From Streptomyces sp. MNU76 (GTDB lineage: Bacteria > Actinomycetota > Actinomycetes > Streptomycetales > Streptomycetaceae): a DNA stretch of 64,000 nucleotides. Made by a program: the position numbers and the translations under genes. How positions within the stretch are numbered: position 1 is the stretch's first letter; each line of letters begins with the position of its first letter. The DNA lies in NCBI RefSeq assembly GCF_020982545.1, contig NZ_JAJKLK010000001.1, positions 1,178,001-1,242,000 on the forward strand, written 5' to 3'. Of this stretch, positions 1 to 10,131 are shown piece by piece. A model generated the notes under the pieces. That model worked only from the letters and a program-made list of their open reading frames with translations, ran no database searches and was not told the DNA's origin.

Positions 1-1056
1 CTCGGCGAGGACGGCCACCTCTACAGAGGCACCTCCCGGGCCCGCGCCCGCACCACCCTCCCCGACGCCGGCGCGCACGACGCCGTGGCACGGCTCATCC
101 GCCGCGTCACCGACGGCGACCCCCGCCCGCACGACACGGTCGTCCCCGCGCCCCTGTGGCCCGCCGGGTTCTTCCGGCCCGGCGTCACCGAGGACGCCCG
201 TCTCGTCCTCGCCTGCACCGAGAGCGGTACGCCCGTCTGCGTCGCCACACCCGTGCACGGCACCCGGGGCACGGCCTACGACACCACGGGCCTGGTCGCC
301 CGCCTCGCCCAGGCCACCGCGCTGGCCGCGCAACCCCTGCTCATGTACCAGGTCGAGCGCCATGTCGCGCTCACCCTCCAGCACAGCTTCCTGCCCAAGC
401 GGGTGCCCGAGTTCCCCGGCCTGGAAGTCGTCGTCCGGTATGTGCCGGCCTCCCGGCAGACCGAGATCGGCGGCGACTTCTACGCGGCTCTGTCCACTCC
501 CGGCGGCGTCCTCACCGCTGTCGGCGACGTCGTCGGGCACTCGCTGGAAGCGGCCACCGTGATGGTGGAGATCCGGCACGCCCTGCGCGCCTACTGCGTG
601 GAGCAGTCCGACCCGGCTGCGCTCGCCCACCGGCTCGACCGGATGCTCCAGCACTACCACCCGGATGTGACCGCCACGGTCTGTCTGACCCTCGTCGATC
701 CGGGCAGCGGGCGGGTGCGGATCGCCAACGCGGGCCACATCCCGCCGTTGATCGTCCGTGACTCCGGCGAGGCCGCCTACGTGAAGGCCGCGGGCCCCCT
801 CCTCGGGCTCGGCCTCGAACGGCCCGAGCCCACGGAGACGGTGCTGTGGCCGACGGACCGGCTGCTCATGGTCACGGACGGGCTCGTCGAGACCCGGGGC
901 ATCGACCTGTCGCTCTCCCTGGAGCAACTGCGGGCCGCCGCCGCGGACGCGCCGACCGGGACGGTCGCGCTGTGCGACACCCTGCTGCACTGCTTCGGCC
1001 AGGACCGGGAGGACGACATCGCGATGCTGGCGTTGCGGCTGCGGCGGTTAGGGTGA
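1..1056 (+). CDS. SpoIIE-family PP2C serine/threonine phosphatase, 5' end outside window
   Basis: The frame is open from base 1 with no stop upstream of the first ATG at 85, so the gene almost certainly starts before the window. The visible part is a SpoIIE/RsbU-type PP2C phosphatase domain. It has an EIGGDFY metal-binding motif at about 461-481, a GDVVGHSLEAA motif at about 523-553 and the terminal DDIAMLALRL motif at about 1012-1041. Such enzymes remove phosphate from anti-anti-sigma proteins in partner-switching control of sigma factors; Streptomyces has dozens, often with PAS or GAF domains ahead of the phosphatase. The sensor part, if any, is not visible. The stop codon overlaps a possible GTG start of the next gene, so the two are probably cotranscribed. 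Family assignment is firm; the target is unknown. Confidence 0.9.
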   Translation, partial: LGEDGHLYRGTSRARARTTLPDAGAHDAVARLIRRVTDGDPRPHDTVVPAPLWPAGFFRPGVTEDARLVLACTESGTPVCVATPVHGTRGTAYDTTGLVARLAQATALAAQPLLMYQVERHVALTLQHSFLPKRVPEFPGLEVVVRYVPASRQTEIGGDFYAALSTPGGVLTAVGDVVGHSLEAATVMVEIRHALRAYCVEQSDPAALAHRLDRMLQHYHPDVTATVCLTLVDPGSGRVRIANAGHIPPLIVRDSGEAAYVKAAGPLLGLGLERPEPTETVLWPTDRLLMVTDGLVETRGIDLSLSLEQLRAAAADAPTGTVALCDTLLHCFGQDREDDIAMLALRLRRLG

Positions 1057-1061
1057 CCCTC

Positions 1062-1418
1062 ATGCCGCAGATCACTGTTGACTACTCCGCTGTCCTCTCC
1101 GAGGGCTTCGACCGGCCCGCGTTCGCCAAGGCCCTGCACGACGAGGTCGTGCGGACGGCCGCCGCGAAGCCGGCGGCCTGCAAGACGCAGTTCCGGGCCA
1201 CCGAGGACACGGTCGTCGGGCCCGACACCGACGGTCACGCGATCGTCCACGTCACGCTCGGGCTGCTCGCGGGCCGGACCGACGAGACCAAGGTGACGCT
1301 GACGGAGAACGTGCTGGAACTGCTGCGGGAGCACGTGAAGGTGGGGGAGGGGCTGGCGTTCCACGCGTCGGCGGAGGTGCGGGACCTGGACCCGTCGTAC
1401 CGGAAGGTCGACGTCTAG
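1062..1418 (+). CDS. 5-carboxymethyl-2-hydroxymuconate isomerase (CHMI) family protein
   Basis: A 118-residue protein beginning MPQITVDYSA, which matches the CHMI branch of the tautomerase superfamily. Family members use the N-terminal proline, exposed after removal of Met1, as the catalytic base. That is why I choose the ATG at 1062 over the GTG at 1053 that overlaps the previous stop codon as GTGA: starting at 1053 would bury Pro. The length of about 118 aa fits the family. It follows the phosphatase gene by five bases, suggesting an operon. No homoprotocatechuate degradation genes lie nearby, so the physiological substrate cannot be inferred. Confidence 0.85.
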   Translation: MPQITVDYSAVLSEGFDRPAFAKALHDEVVRTAAAKPAACKTQFRATEDTVVGPDTDGHAIVHVTLGLLAGRTDETKVTLTENVLELLREHVKVGEGLAFHASAEVRDLDPSYRKVDV

Positions 1419-1425
1419 GCGAGGA

Positions 1426-2118
1426 TCAGCCGCGGGCCAGAGCCACCAGGCGGCCCGCGAGGTCGCTGAACGGGCCGTCGTGCGGCTCGTTCGCGAGCAT
1501 GCCGCGGAGCAGGTCCGCCATCTCCGCGTCCTGCGCCGCGCTCACGGCCGCCAGGGCCGCGAAGCCGTGGACGAGTTGGATCTCCAGTTCCTGTCTCGGG
1601 ATACGGCGGCCGTCCAGCCAGATGAGGGCCGTGGACTCGGCCAGCGAGATCCAGGAGCGGATGACGAGTTCGAGCCGGGCCGGCGGAGTGTCGACATCCA
1701 GGTGCGAAAGGATCTGGACATAGGCGGCCTGCCGTACGCCGTCGACGAGGGCGTTGGTACGGGACGAGCCGACGGCCGGGCCACCCCGCATCAGGGCCGA
1801 GAACCCGGGGCCGTGCTCGTCGACGAAGTCGAAGAACCGGTGCGTCACACGGAGCAGCCGGGCGCCGAGCGGACCCTCCCGGGGCTCCACGAAACGGTTC
1901 GCGAGATCGTCGGAGGCACGCTTCAACGCGGCCTCGTACAGGCTGAGTTTGCCGGGGAAGTAGTGGTAGACGAGTGGACGGGAGATACCCGCCGCCGAGG
2001 CTATCTCGTCGATGGAGACCTCGTCGGGCGAGCGCCGGCTGAACAGTTCGAGGGCGACCCCGATCAACTGCTGCCGCCGCTCCTCCACACCCATCCTGCG
2101 GCGCGCACCGGTTCGCAT
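1426..2118 (-). CDS. TetR/AcrR family transcriptional regulator
   Basis: A 230-residue one-component repressor. Residues about 10-57 form the TetR helix-turn-helix, with the signature VSIDEIASAAGISRPLVYHY followed by FPGKLSLYEAAL. The C-terminal 170 residues are the variable ligand-binding and dimerisation domain. The gene ends 8 bases from the convergent CHMI-family gene and starts about 100 bases from the end of the next minus-strand gene. The short region just upstream (2119-2175) contains related CCGGTCATCGGC-like and CCGGTCACCGGT-like strings that could be an autoregulatory site, but I cannot establish this. Ligand and targets are unknown. Confidence 0.9.
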   Translation of the reverse strand: MRTGARRRMGVEERRQQLIGVALELFSRRSPDEVSIDEIASAAGISRPLVYHYFPGKLSLYEAALKRASDDLANRFVEPREGPLGARLLRVTHRFFDFVDEHGPGFSALMRGGPAVGSSRTNALVDGVRQAAYVQILSHLDVDTPPARLELVIRSWISLAESTALIWLDGRRIPRQELEIQLVHGFAALAAVSAAQDAEMADLLRGMLANEPHDGPFSDLAGRLVALARG

Positions 2119-2216
2119 ACGAACACCTTACCGATCGATTCCAGCCGGTCATCGGCTGGATAGCGTATAGGCGTTCGACCCATCCGGTCACCGGTCTGTC
2201 GCCGACCGGCCTCGCC

Positions 2217-4118
2217 TCACTGGGCCCGGGCGGGCTGAAGCGTGCTGATCTCCCGGCCGTTCGCCAGCGTGCCCGTCAACTCCGCCCGCGCGCCCTCCTC
2301 GACCGCTACGGCGAGAAGGTTGCCCTGCGCCGATCCGCTCGCCCCGCCGCCCAGTTCCACGGAGACGGTGTCCTTGCTCCCGGCGGCCAGCAGATAGGAG
2401 ACGCCGGTCGCGGACTTCCACGGGCCGCCGGCGAGGACATGGGGATCGGCCGGCCCGCAGGCGGGGACCTCGTCGGCGGCGGCCGTGACATACGCGCCGA
2501 CCGGGGTGACGAACTGCGTCATCGCCCGGGTGCCCGCGCCCCGCCAGGTCTCGGCGCGGGTGCACACCCAGTCGGCCGTGCCACTGCCGTCGGGCAACGG
2601 CTGGCGCGCGAACCGCCAGGCGTTGACGCTCCGCACCCCCTGCGACCGCACGGCGGCGAGGGAACAGGCGAAAGGCGCCCAGACCTCGGGAGCGGCGGAC
2701 GCGTCACGGGCGGGCGCGCGGGACGGCCGGCCGACGGTGAGATGCGCGGGAATCACCTCGGCCAGATCGCTCAGCAGCCGCGTACCCCCCTCGGCATCGG
2801 TCAGCTGAAGCACGTCCCACGACTCGCACTTCCCGGCACGCACCGCCGGACTCGCGAACGGAGCCGTCGTCCCGTCCTTCGCCGGCGCCAGCCTCCGCAC
2901 ACCGCCGTCGGCCTTCGCCAGATCCCGTACGGCAGCCTCGCGCACCCAAGGCGCCGTCAGATAGCGGACGTTGCCGTCGACCCGGCCCAGCACCAGGGCG
3001 CTCGCGCCGGCGCCGGTCGCCCCGTCCACCCGGGTCAGATCCAGGGCCGCCATGCCCGGGTCGTCGAGGGGCTCCGCGTACCGGGCGATCCGCAGGCCGT
3101 CGTGGAGCAGGACGACCCGGAGGTTGTCGACCTCGCCCGCGTACAGCAGCTGTGGCGGGCCGGGCGGGGGACCGGCCTGCGTGCCGAGGGTGACCGCGAC
3201 CTGCACGGACTCACCGGGCCGGGCCCACACGGCGAGCGCCCGCCGCAACAGGGCCTTGTCCTTGACGAGATCGCCGCGCGCGGGCCAGGTGGTGAAGTCG
3301 GTCCGCCCCGTCGCCCGCCACGCCGTGGCCGTCGCCGTCGTCAACCTGCCCGGATCCAGGGCCGCCTGGGCCGCCGGGTTGCGCGCGTACGACGGTGCCG
3401 CCGCGCCGTCCGGGCCCCACGCGTCCCCGGGCAGGCCGAGGAGCGCCCCGCACACCACCACGGCGGCCGTCGCGGCCAGCGCGGCCTTGGTGTGCTGGCG
3501 GCGGCGCACCAGATCGGTGGGGCGGGCGTGCAGCGAACAGGGGTCGTACTCCGGGGAGAGGAGCAGCGCCTGCTGCTGCGCCGACACCGAGTCGGCCTCC
3601 CGCAGCGCGGCGCCCGGATCACCCACCCCGGCTTCGTCCAGGAGCGTCCTGATGACCGGGTCGGGAAGCCTCTCCAGGCCCCGCAGGACATAGGCGGCGC
3701 GGGCCGGTCCGGAGAGCGCCGACAGCCTCTGCTCCAGGGCCAGTTCGTCGGTGCCGCCCGATCGGGGGAAGAGCCGCAGCCCCCACACGCGCGGGAGCAG
3801 CGGCGGCAGCTGGGACCGCTTCGGCCACGCCCTGCGCCGCAGCGGGAGTCCGGCCTCCAGGGCGGTGCGGACCACCTGGAGCCGGACATAGGCGTACCCC
3901 GGGTTGCGCTCCCGCCCCGCCACGGTTCCCGTGCCCGTCGCCTGGGCCGGGATCAGGGAGGCCGACGCGCGCCCCCTCGGCAGCGCCCGCTGCGTCAGCG
4001 CGTGCGCCGTCAGCACACGACGGTTGCGGCCCAGGCTCGACGGCAACATCAGATAGGCGAGCCGCACCAGACGCGGATAGTGCTCGACGAGCGCGGCCTC
4101 CGCCTGCTCGACGTCCAC
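2217..4118 (-). CDS. Membrane-anchored protein with sigma-factor-like N-terminus, function unknown
   Basis: The open frame runs to 4223, but GTG at 4118 is preceded by AGGAG six bases away, so I take a 633-residue protein starting VDVEQAEAALVEHYPRLV. That beginning resembles region 2 of ECF sigma factors (EHYPRLVRLAYLMLP), and residues about 125-190 resemble a sigma-4-like helical region. There is no clean promoter-recognition helix. A single membrane segment follows at about residues 211-231 (AALAATAAVVVCGALLGL), and the C-terminal 400 residues would be extracytoplasmic. This architecture suggests a membrane-tethered sigma-like protein whose outer domain senses something. That is an inference; large proteins of this kind are annotated only as hypothetical in streptomycetes. 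Confidence 0.75.
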   Translation of the reverse strand: MDVEQAEAALVEHYPRLVRLAYLMLPSSLGRNRRVLTAHALTQRALPRGRASASLIPAQATGTGTVAGRERNPGYAYVRLQVVRTALEAGLPLRRRAWPKRSQLPPLLPRVWGLRLFPRSGGTDELALEQRLSALSGPARAAYVLRGLERLPDPVIRTLLDEAGVGDPGAALREADSVSAQQQALLLSPEYDPCSLHARPTDLVRRRQHTKAALAATAAVVVCGALLGLPGDAWGPDGAAAPSYARNPAAQAALDPGRLTTATATAWRATGRTDFTTWPARGDLVKDKALLRRALAVWARPGESVQVAVTLGTQAGPPPGPPQLLYAGEVDNLRVVLLHDGLRIARYAEPLDDPGMAALDLTRVDGATGAGASALVLGRVDGNVRYLTAPWVREAAVRDLAKADGGVRRLAPAKDGTTAPFASPAVRAGKCESWDVLQLTDAEGGTRLLSDLAEVIPAHLTVGRPSRAPARDASAAPEVWAPFACSLAAVRSQGVRSVNAWRFARQPLPDGSGTADWVCTRAETWRGAGTRAMTQFVTPVGAYVTAAADEVPACGPADPHVLAGGPWKSATGVSYLLAAGSKDTVSVELGGGASGSAQGNLLAVAVEEGARAELTGTLANGREISTLQPARAQ

Positions 4119-4287
4119 GACCGACTCCTGAGCGCGGGAAGCTGCGGGGCGCGGGGCGACATCCTGTGACTGCACGTTCAACAGAACGAGCGGAATGGTC
4201 CGATGGTCACCACGCCGTTCCACCGGGGTCGGCCGGGGCGCCCAGGGGTGGGGGTGCGTGTCTCGTGGGCGGGTGCGGGTGAGTGGG

Positions 4288-4342
4288 GCTTCTCGCGCAG
4301 TTCCCGCTTTTCAGGGGCGCGGGGAACTGCGCGACCAGCCCC
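4288..4342. repeat. GGGGAACTGCGCGA palindromic repeat, copy 1
   Basis: Arms TCGCGCAGTTCCC (4293-4305) and GGGGAACTGCGCGA (4321-4334) face each other across a 15-base loop. This is the most compact copy of the repeat found nine times in this window. It lies downstream of the minus-strand GH89 gene that ends at 4629. Strong pairing suggests a bidirectional terminator or 3'-end RNA stabiliser. Confidence 0.85.
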
Positions 4343-4385
4343 ACCGGGCCCGCGGATGGGGGTCAAAGGGCGCAGCCCCTGGGGA

Positions 4386-4408
4386 GGGACGGGTAGGGGC
4401 GGCGGGGG
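4386..4408 (+). repeat. G-quadruplex-type G-tract motif, copy 1
   Basis: Four G-tracts with short loops (GGGACGGGTAGGGGCGGC then GGGGG) sit 50 bases beyond the palindromic repeat. The same tract, with the same preceding GCGCAGCCCCTGGGG-type context, recurs at 56402-56424 next to another copy of the palindrome. The two probably belong to one larger composite repeat. Quadruplex formation is inferred from the G3+N1-7 pattern only. Confidence 0.55.
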
Positions 4409-4628
4409 CGAGAAAGGTCAGGTGAGCGACCACCCACTGAACTCGACCAACCCCCGAACCCCGCTCCCCCATTCGTCGCACTCATGAAGATCCCCACATC
4501 CTGCCCCCGACCCCCGCCCCGGCACCCCCACCGAAGCCACCACCCGCCAGCTCACCCCGTCATCGACCGAACACTCCCCGTGTACGCCCCCACCCCCGTC
4601 CGCCGCAACCGCAACAACACCGGCGCCC

Positions 4629-7529
4629 TCACCCCTGTGATCCGCCGATACGTGTCGAGCGTCCTGTCCCCGTGCTGTCGTACGACAGCACCACCCGTTC
4701 GCGGGTGACCGCCAGGTTCAGGAACCCCGCCGTCCCCGCCGTACCGAGGCTGTTGCGCACCACGATCCCCGCCCGCGCCCAGTTCCCGGTCGCCGCCTGG
4801 GAGTCGACCCGAGCGTGACGGACGTACCGTCGCGCAGAGCCCCGCCCGGTAGACGGTGCCGAACTCCGTCGTCCCCGCCACAGGTCCGCCCGCCCCGTCG
4901 ATCCCGAAGCGGCTCCCCAACTGCCCGAAGACGGCCGCGTTGTTGGTGTACGTCCGCCACCCGGCGGCCAGCGCGCCCGCCTCGAAGAGCGTTCCGTCGA
5001 AGCGCCCCTCGACCCGCTTCTCGCCGCGCGGCCCGTACTTCGCCGTGACCGTGTACGGCAGCGGCCGCAACGGCCGGTCGAGCGGGACGTCCGGCGCGTC
5101 CGCGCGCCAGCGCACCGTCCCCGAGCCCGCCGCCGCGACGCTCGGCAACGATGTCGGGCCCTCCGGCTCGGCCGTCCCGGCGAAGCCGCCGAGGGCGAAG
5201 TCCACCCGCCCGGTCGCCCGCAGCCCGTTGACGTTGCGCAGGACCGCCGACATCCGCGCGCTCCCGCCCGGCGCCAGCACCGGCGGCTCGGCCGTGACGG
5301 TCAGCGACCCCTGGTACGGCGCCCGCGCCAGCACGTCCCGCACCCGCACCGCCGCCCGGTACGCGTCCCCCACCGGCCGCGCCGGATAGTCCTTGCGCTC
5401 CCGTGTCCACGGCTCCTCGAACGCGAACCAGTCCACGGTCGCCGGAGCGGTCCCCGTGACGAGCGCGTCCTCCAGCGAGTCCAGCCACTTCTGCCAGCGC
5501 GGCACGTAGAAGTCGGCCATGAGACCGTTCCACTCCCGGTTGCCGTACTCGTGCAGATTCCCCGTGTCGGACGTGGCCCGCCCGCCCCACACCGTGATCA
5601 GCACCTTCGCCGTCCGCTCGAACTCCGCCCGCTCGGCGTCGTTCGTGGCCATCAGCCGCGCGTCGTTCACCCACGGACCGAGCAGGAACGCCGTGTTCGT
5701 CCCCGTGACCTCGTCCGACAGCCGCATCAGCCGCAGCCAGAGCGTGGACAGCGCACGGAAGGTCGCGAGGTCGCCCCGTCGGAAGGCCGCCCGCAGCTGC
5801 GGCAGGTACTGACGGCTGCGGTGCGCGAGCGCCTGCCGGGCCACGTCCACCACGTCGTACCGGTACGCCGGGTTGCGGCGCAGCCCGTCCGCGACGCCCA
5901 GCAGCCCGGCGAGGGCCGCGTCGAAGCGGCCCGGGTCGTACGTCAGCGTCCTCGGCGCGTACTCGGCGGCCCGGTCCGCGGCCAGGTCGGGACGGGCGCA
6001 GAACAGGGAGTCGTGCGGGTCGCTGCGCTCCACGGCCCGCTGCTGGTAGGCGGTGTCGTGCAGCGCCCGCCACGCCCTGCGGGCGCTCGCGTCGCGGCCG
6101 CCGTAGCGGAAGTCGGCGTACGAGGAGAACCAGGCCGCCCGGTCGATCTTCTTCGGCGTCCAGGCCAGTTCGGAGAAGAGTTCGAAGGCCGCGGGGTCAC
6201 GGTCGGTGGCCTCCGGCATGAACGCCGTACCCACGAGCGCGCTGTCCGCCTTGTCCCGCCAGGCGAAGAACTTGTCGTTCCACAGGTGGGCGCGGGCCCC
6301 GATGGTCGTACGGCCGCCGAAGTTGGGGATCGTGCCGAAGCAGTACGGGGTGCCGCCCCAGTCGCGTTCGCGGTTCGTGACGCTGGTGTAGCGGTCGGAG
6401 ACGCCGTCCACGATCAGCATCTTCGACCGGTCGATGGCGTCCAGGAGTTCGGGCAGCGGGTTCTCCTGCCAGCCGAGGATCACCCAGGTGGCGCCGGGGT
6501 GGGCCTTCTGGAGGGCCTTCTCCACGCCCTGCGCGGCGTCCGGCACCGGCACGTCGCCGGCCGTGCCGCCCTCGTGCAGGAGGTCCATCTTGAAGTGGGA
6601 CGCCTCCCCGTACACGTCCTCCAGATGCCCGTAGAAGGAGGCGGCGACCCGGGCGAAGGTGTCCGTGCGCGGGTCGAGCCAGTCGGGGCGTTCGAAGCCG
6701 TGCCAGATGCCCTGCGGGACGACGTGCGCGTCACCGCCGTTGCGTGCCACGAACTCCTTGGGCACGTGCCCGTAGTAGCCGGGCAGCACCGGCGACATGC
6801 CCAGTTCGCGCAGCCGGTCGGTGATCCGCCGGCCGAGGGCCGCCCGGCGGGCGATCAGCTCGGGGGAGAGGGGGCCACCGTAGCCGGAGAGGTTCTGCAG
6901 CAGCCACCAGGGCTGGTGCGAGGGCGCGGGCAGCCAGGCCCGGGACTCCTCGTCGGAGTAGCCGAAGTCCTTCAGCAGCCGGTGGTAGACGGCCTCCATC
7001 CCCGCGATGACCAGCACCTCGTTGCAACCGTGCGCCGCCAGCAGGTCGATCTGGTGCTCCCAGTACGACCAGTCCGCGTACGGGGCGGTGTAGCCGTCGT
7101 TGGTGTCGTTGAGCGCGAAGCGGTGGGGGAGCGCGGTGGATCTCCAGGGGCGGGCGGGTGCGGGAGGCGCTTGGGAAGGTCGAGCCGGCTGCCGTTCCAG
7201 GCGAGGTGCGCCCCGCAGACGTACTTGAGGTACCAGTGGACGCCCATGAGCAGCGTGGCGGGCGTCGTGGCCTGGACCCGGATGCTTCCGGTGGTGCCCG
7301 TGACCCGGAAGCGGTCGACGGTGCCGCTGCGGTCGAGCAGACTGAGCCGGAACTGTCCGGCGTGGCCGGGCAGCAGCCGATTGAGCGCGGAGCGCGCGGG
7401 AGCCGTATCGAAGACGGGGCCCTCGCCGGGGCTCTCTGCGGCGTGGGCCGGGGCCGACCACGGCAGGTAGGTTCCGAGGCCGATGACACCGGCCGAGCCC
7501 AGCACCGTGCGTCGCGACGGACTGTTCAT
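4629..7529 (-). pseudogene. Secreted alpha-N-acetylglucosaminidase (GH89, NAGLU-like), frameshifted as sequenced
   Basis: The ATG at 7529 starts a Tat-type signal peptide (SRRTVLGSAGVIGLGTYLP). The NAGLU N-terminal, catalytic TIM-barrel and C-terminal helical domains follow. By my recollection of human NAGLU, LLHEGGTAGD corresponds to the acid/base Glu region and FMPEATDRDP to the nucleophile Glu region; both glutamates are present. The frame breaks near 7160 and again near 4843 and 4824. Each break is repaired by adding one G or C to a short run, after which the protein ends at 4629 with a beta-rich tail (AGIVVRNSLGTAG). Enzymes of this family release terminal alpha-GlcNAc from glycans such as heparan fragments or mucin. 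It may be intact in the organism; see the finding on homopolymer deletions. Confidence 0.8.
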
Positions 7530-7644
7530 GTCTGTGTGCCCCCTGTGTCGACAGTGGCGGCACGCTAACGGGGCGACCGTCCGTGAACAACGGTGCGCAC
7601 GGAGCTGGCGAGTTCACGTCGCCGGAATGGACGCGGAGGTACGG

Positions 7645-8100
7645 ATGAGTTTGACGAGGAAGAGCCTTGCGGGGGGCGCGGCCGGCACGGTCGCCGCGCT
7701 GCTGCTGCTGACCGGCTGCGGCTCGGGCGACGACACCGAGGCCGCCGTGCCGAAGACGGCGACCGGGACGCTGGAGCACATCGCGGGCGAGGTGGGCTGC
7801 AAGCCGGACATGCAGACGGACGAGGACACGATCCGCCAGGCAGTCTGCAAGAACAGCGACGGCGAGTTCGATGACAAGTTCGTCCTCGCGACCTTCGCCA
7901 CCGATCGCGGCCAGGCTGAGTGGCTCGCGGCTGCCAAGGACTACGGCGGCTACTACCTCGTCGGCCGCAAGTGGGTCGCCATTGGGAAGGAGACGACGGT
8001 CTCCGGGCTGCAGGGCACGCTCGGCGGGGAGCTGCAGGAGGGGTCCGAGCACATGAACCCCGGTGGCAGCCACAACAAGAGCGGCGGTCACGAGGGCTGA
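7645..8100 (+). CDS. Small secreted lipoprotein, function unknown
   Basis: A 151-residue protein. ATG 7645 is chosen over longer in-frame starts because GGAGGT lies five bases upstream and because it places a lipobox at LLLLTGC (Cys25). The mature part has two further cysteines (VGCKPD and AVCKNS) that could form a disulphide. It also has a central YGGYYLVGRKWVAIG motif and a hydrophilic His/Gly tail. The gene is divergent from the GH89 gene, with about 115 bases between their starts, so the two could share a control region. Homologous small Streptomyces lipoproteins have no assigned role that I know. Confidence 0.8.
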   Translation: MSLTRKSLAGGAAGTVAALLLLTGCGSGDDTEAAVPKTATGTLEHIAGEVGCKPDMQTDEDTIRQAVCKNSDGEFDDKFVLATFATDRGQAEWLAAAKDYGGYYLVGRKWVAIGKETTVSGLQGTLGGELQEGSEHMNPGGSHNKSGGHEG

Positions 8101-8132
8101 CCGCGCGGGCCGCGGCCCCGGGGGGACGACGA

Positions 8133-8163
8133 AAGCCGGCGGTGGTGGATCCACCGCCGGCTT
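8133..8163. terminator. Bidirectional terminator between convergent genes
   Basis: A perfect 13-bp stem (AAGCCGGCGGTGG / CCACCGCCGGCTT) with a 5-base loop. It lies in the 100 bases between the stop of the lipoprotein gene at 8100 and the stop of the DUF1996 gene at 8203. Its position between two converging stops and its perfect symmetry support a shared terminator. Confidence 0.8.
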
Positions 8164-8202
8164 CCTCATCACCGCTTCAGGTGACTGGTGACCGGTTCAG
8201 GA

Positions 8203-9744
8203 CTACTGGCAGTCCTGGCCGTTGTTGATGCAGTCGACCATCTGCTTCATCGTGTTCTCGTCGAAGAAGTTGATGAAGTCGTTGTGGTCGGTGATCGCCT
8301 TGTGCAGCTCGGTCGGGAAGCCGTCCACCGCGAACGGGTTCACGACCTGTCCGTTCTGGATCTGCGGGGCCGGAACGTCGTAGACCAGACGGGCCTGGAG
8401 CTGGGGGATGGCCTGGAAACCGTTGGGACAGCTGCCGTCCGCCTCGACGAAGTCCACGTGGGTGCGGTGGTTCGCGCTGTCGATGTTCTGGCCGTCCCAG
8501 CAGCTCTGGAAGAAGGACGTCCGTACCACGGAGCTGCCCTCGGGGCAGATCGGGTACTTGTCCGTCAGCTGCCGGTCCTCGAAGCCGGTGCAGCTCCAGT
8601 TGGTGTTGGCGTTGGCGAGGCCGTTGTTGAAGGCCTTGGCGTCACCGGTGATGATGCGCAGGGCCTGCGGCATCGCGACGACATTGCTCTTCTTGTTGCC
8701 GACGAACTTCAGCTCCGCCTGGCTGGCCTCGAGGATCTTGCCGATGTTGCCTTCCGCGCCGCCACCGAGGTCGTTCGCGTCGAACTCCTGCGTACCGTCC
8801 TGCAGACGCAGCACCGGCCAGTAGTACGACGACTTGTCGCCCTGGTTCTGGCAGCTGGTGTCGGCCTGGAGGAACTGCTGGTCGCTGGTGAAGGCGTTGT
8901 TGTTCTGGTTGCCGACGTAGTCGTGCGTGTGCTGCGCGCCGTTGTCGACACCCGGAGCCACGATGATGTTGTCCGAGTTGTGGTTGTCGTTCGAGTTGGT
9001 GCCACAGCTGGTGGTGAAGCTGCCCGTCGAACCGCCGTTGCCGTTCGCGGCGAGACCGTTTCCGTTCACACCCTTCGGGCCGCCGTTCGGCTGGACCTGG
9101 GTGATGTCCTGGAAGTCGGCCGCGACCGGACCGTTGGCGACCGGGCCCTGGCCCTGGCCGTCGTTGCCCTGGTTCTGACCCTGGCCGTCACCGCCCTGGT
9201 TCTGGCCGTCACCGCCCTGGTTCTGGCCCTGGCCGCCGTTGTTGCCGCCCTGGCCGCCACCCGCGTTGGTCTGGTTCGGGTCGGCGACGCCCTTGCAGCC
9301 GGCGAGCTGGTCCATGCCCTGCGGAGCCTGCCCGCCCGCGTTCCGGATGTTGATGCCGATCCGGTCGAGGGTGGCTACTCGCTTGGACTTGAGCGGGCCG
9401 ATGATGGCGTTGTTGACGAAGCCGGCGTCTCCCGCCTGGGCCTGGCGCGTGTCAGCGAGACGCTTGTAGGCCTCGGTGATCTGCTGGTCCAGCAGCGCCA
9501 GCTCCTTGGCGACGCCCTTGCGTGCCCTCTCGGGCACGTTCGTCAGCTTCTGGCCGACGTCCGGGCAGTCGATCGTGGCCACCTGCGCGGAGGCCAGCGT
9601 GCTGTTCTGCCCGGACTTCGACTCGCCCGCTGAGGCGTAGAAGTTCGCCCAGACCAGGCCGCCGCCCGCGACCGCGAGCGCCGCGGATGCGGCGATGGCC
9701 CGGACGGCCAGCGGCGAACGTCGTTTGCGTGTGTTGCGTCCCAT
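8203..9744 (-). CDS. Secreted DUF1996-domain protein
   Basis: A 513-residue protein with an AGAGGAG ribosome site five bases before ATG 9744. Residues 1-35 form a basic signal or anchor segment ([20 protein letters not shown]). A helical region of about 100 residues follows, then a low-complexity linker at about residues 163-205 built from repeats of NQGGDGQ and GQNQ. The DUF1996 domain (about 215-505) holds DNIIVAPGV...[18 protein letters not shown] and [13 protein letters not shown], all typical of the family. DUF1996 occurs in secreted proteins of actinomycetes and fungi. No activity is established to my knowledge, though the conserved His and Asp suggest an enzyme or carbohydrate-related role. 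Confidence 0.9.
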   Translation of the reverse strand: MGRNTRKRRSPLAVRAIAASAALAVAGGGLVWANFYASAGESKSGQNSTLASAQVATIDCPDVGQKLTNVPERARKGVAKELALLDQQITEAYKRLADTRQAQAGDAGFVNNAIIGPLKSKRVATLDRIGINIRNAGGQAPQGMDQLAGCKGVADPNQTNAGGGQGGNNGGQGQNQGGDGQNQGGDGQGQNQGNDGQGQGPVANGPVAADFQDITQVQPNGGPKGVNGNGLAANGNGGSTGSFTTSCGTNSNDNHNSDNIIVAPGVDNGAQHTHDYVGNQNNNAFTSDQQFLQADTSCQNQGDKSSYYWPVLRLQDGTQEFDANDLGGGAEGNIGKILEASQAELKFVGNKKSNVVAMPQALRIITGDAKAFNNGLANANTNWSCTGFEDRQLTDKYPICPEGSSVVRTSFFQSCWDGQNIDSANHRTHVDFVEADGSCPNGFQAIPQLQARLVYDVPAPQIQNGQVVNPFAVDGFPTELHKAITDHNDFINFFDENTMKQMVDCINNGQDCQ

Positions 9745-10045
9745 GGAACTCCTCTGACTTCCTTGCGGGGCATCGAGGCGCCCGACAGGAGTGAAGCGGC
9801 TCCATCACATACGCGGCGCGTCCCAGGAGTGTTCAGACGACTCGGAAATTGCTGCGAGATCCGTGGGACAAAGTGGTTTCAACACCCCACGAAATACCGG
9901 GAGTTGTCGCCCGCCTACGCGGTGTGCGCGGTGAAGTCCCCTGGCGGGGTCCGTGAAGGGATCGTTTCGGCGGCCCTGGCCAAGATACGTGAGAACCGCC
10001 GCCCGCGAGCCGATTGCCCGTTCTGCCGCCGAACCGCGCCCGCTC

Positions 10046-10131
10046 CTAGAGACCCAGCACCTTCGCCTCCACCGCCGGGTCCAGAACCACCGGAGGCCGG
10101 TCGGGCCGGGGGGCAAGGCGGGTGAGGGACG
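10046..10131 (-). pseudogene. Possible 3' tail of a gene cut by the TnpB relic
   Basis: Reading the minus strand toward a TAG stop at 10046-10048 gives a protein-like tail (PPVVLDPAVEAKVLGL then stop) with good third-position GC. The frame cannot be followed past about 10131, where the TnpB homology begins. This could be the end of a gene decapitated by the insertion, or simply chance in G+C-rich DNA. The family is not recognised. Confidence 0.25.

Noticed and set aside
2439..4169. 576-residue plus-strand frame over the sigma-like membrane protein
   Set aside because: Arg/Pro/Gly-rich composition without motifs; the minus-strand frame has a membrane helix and a ribosome site.
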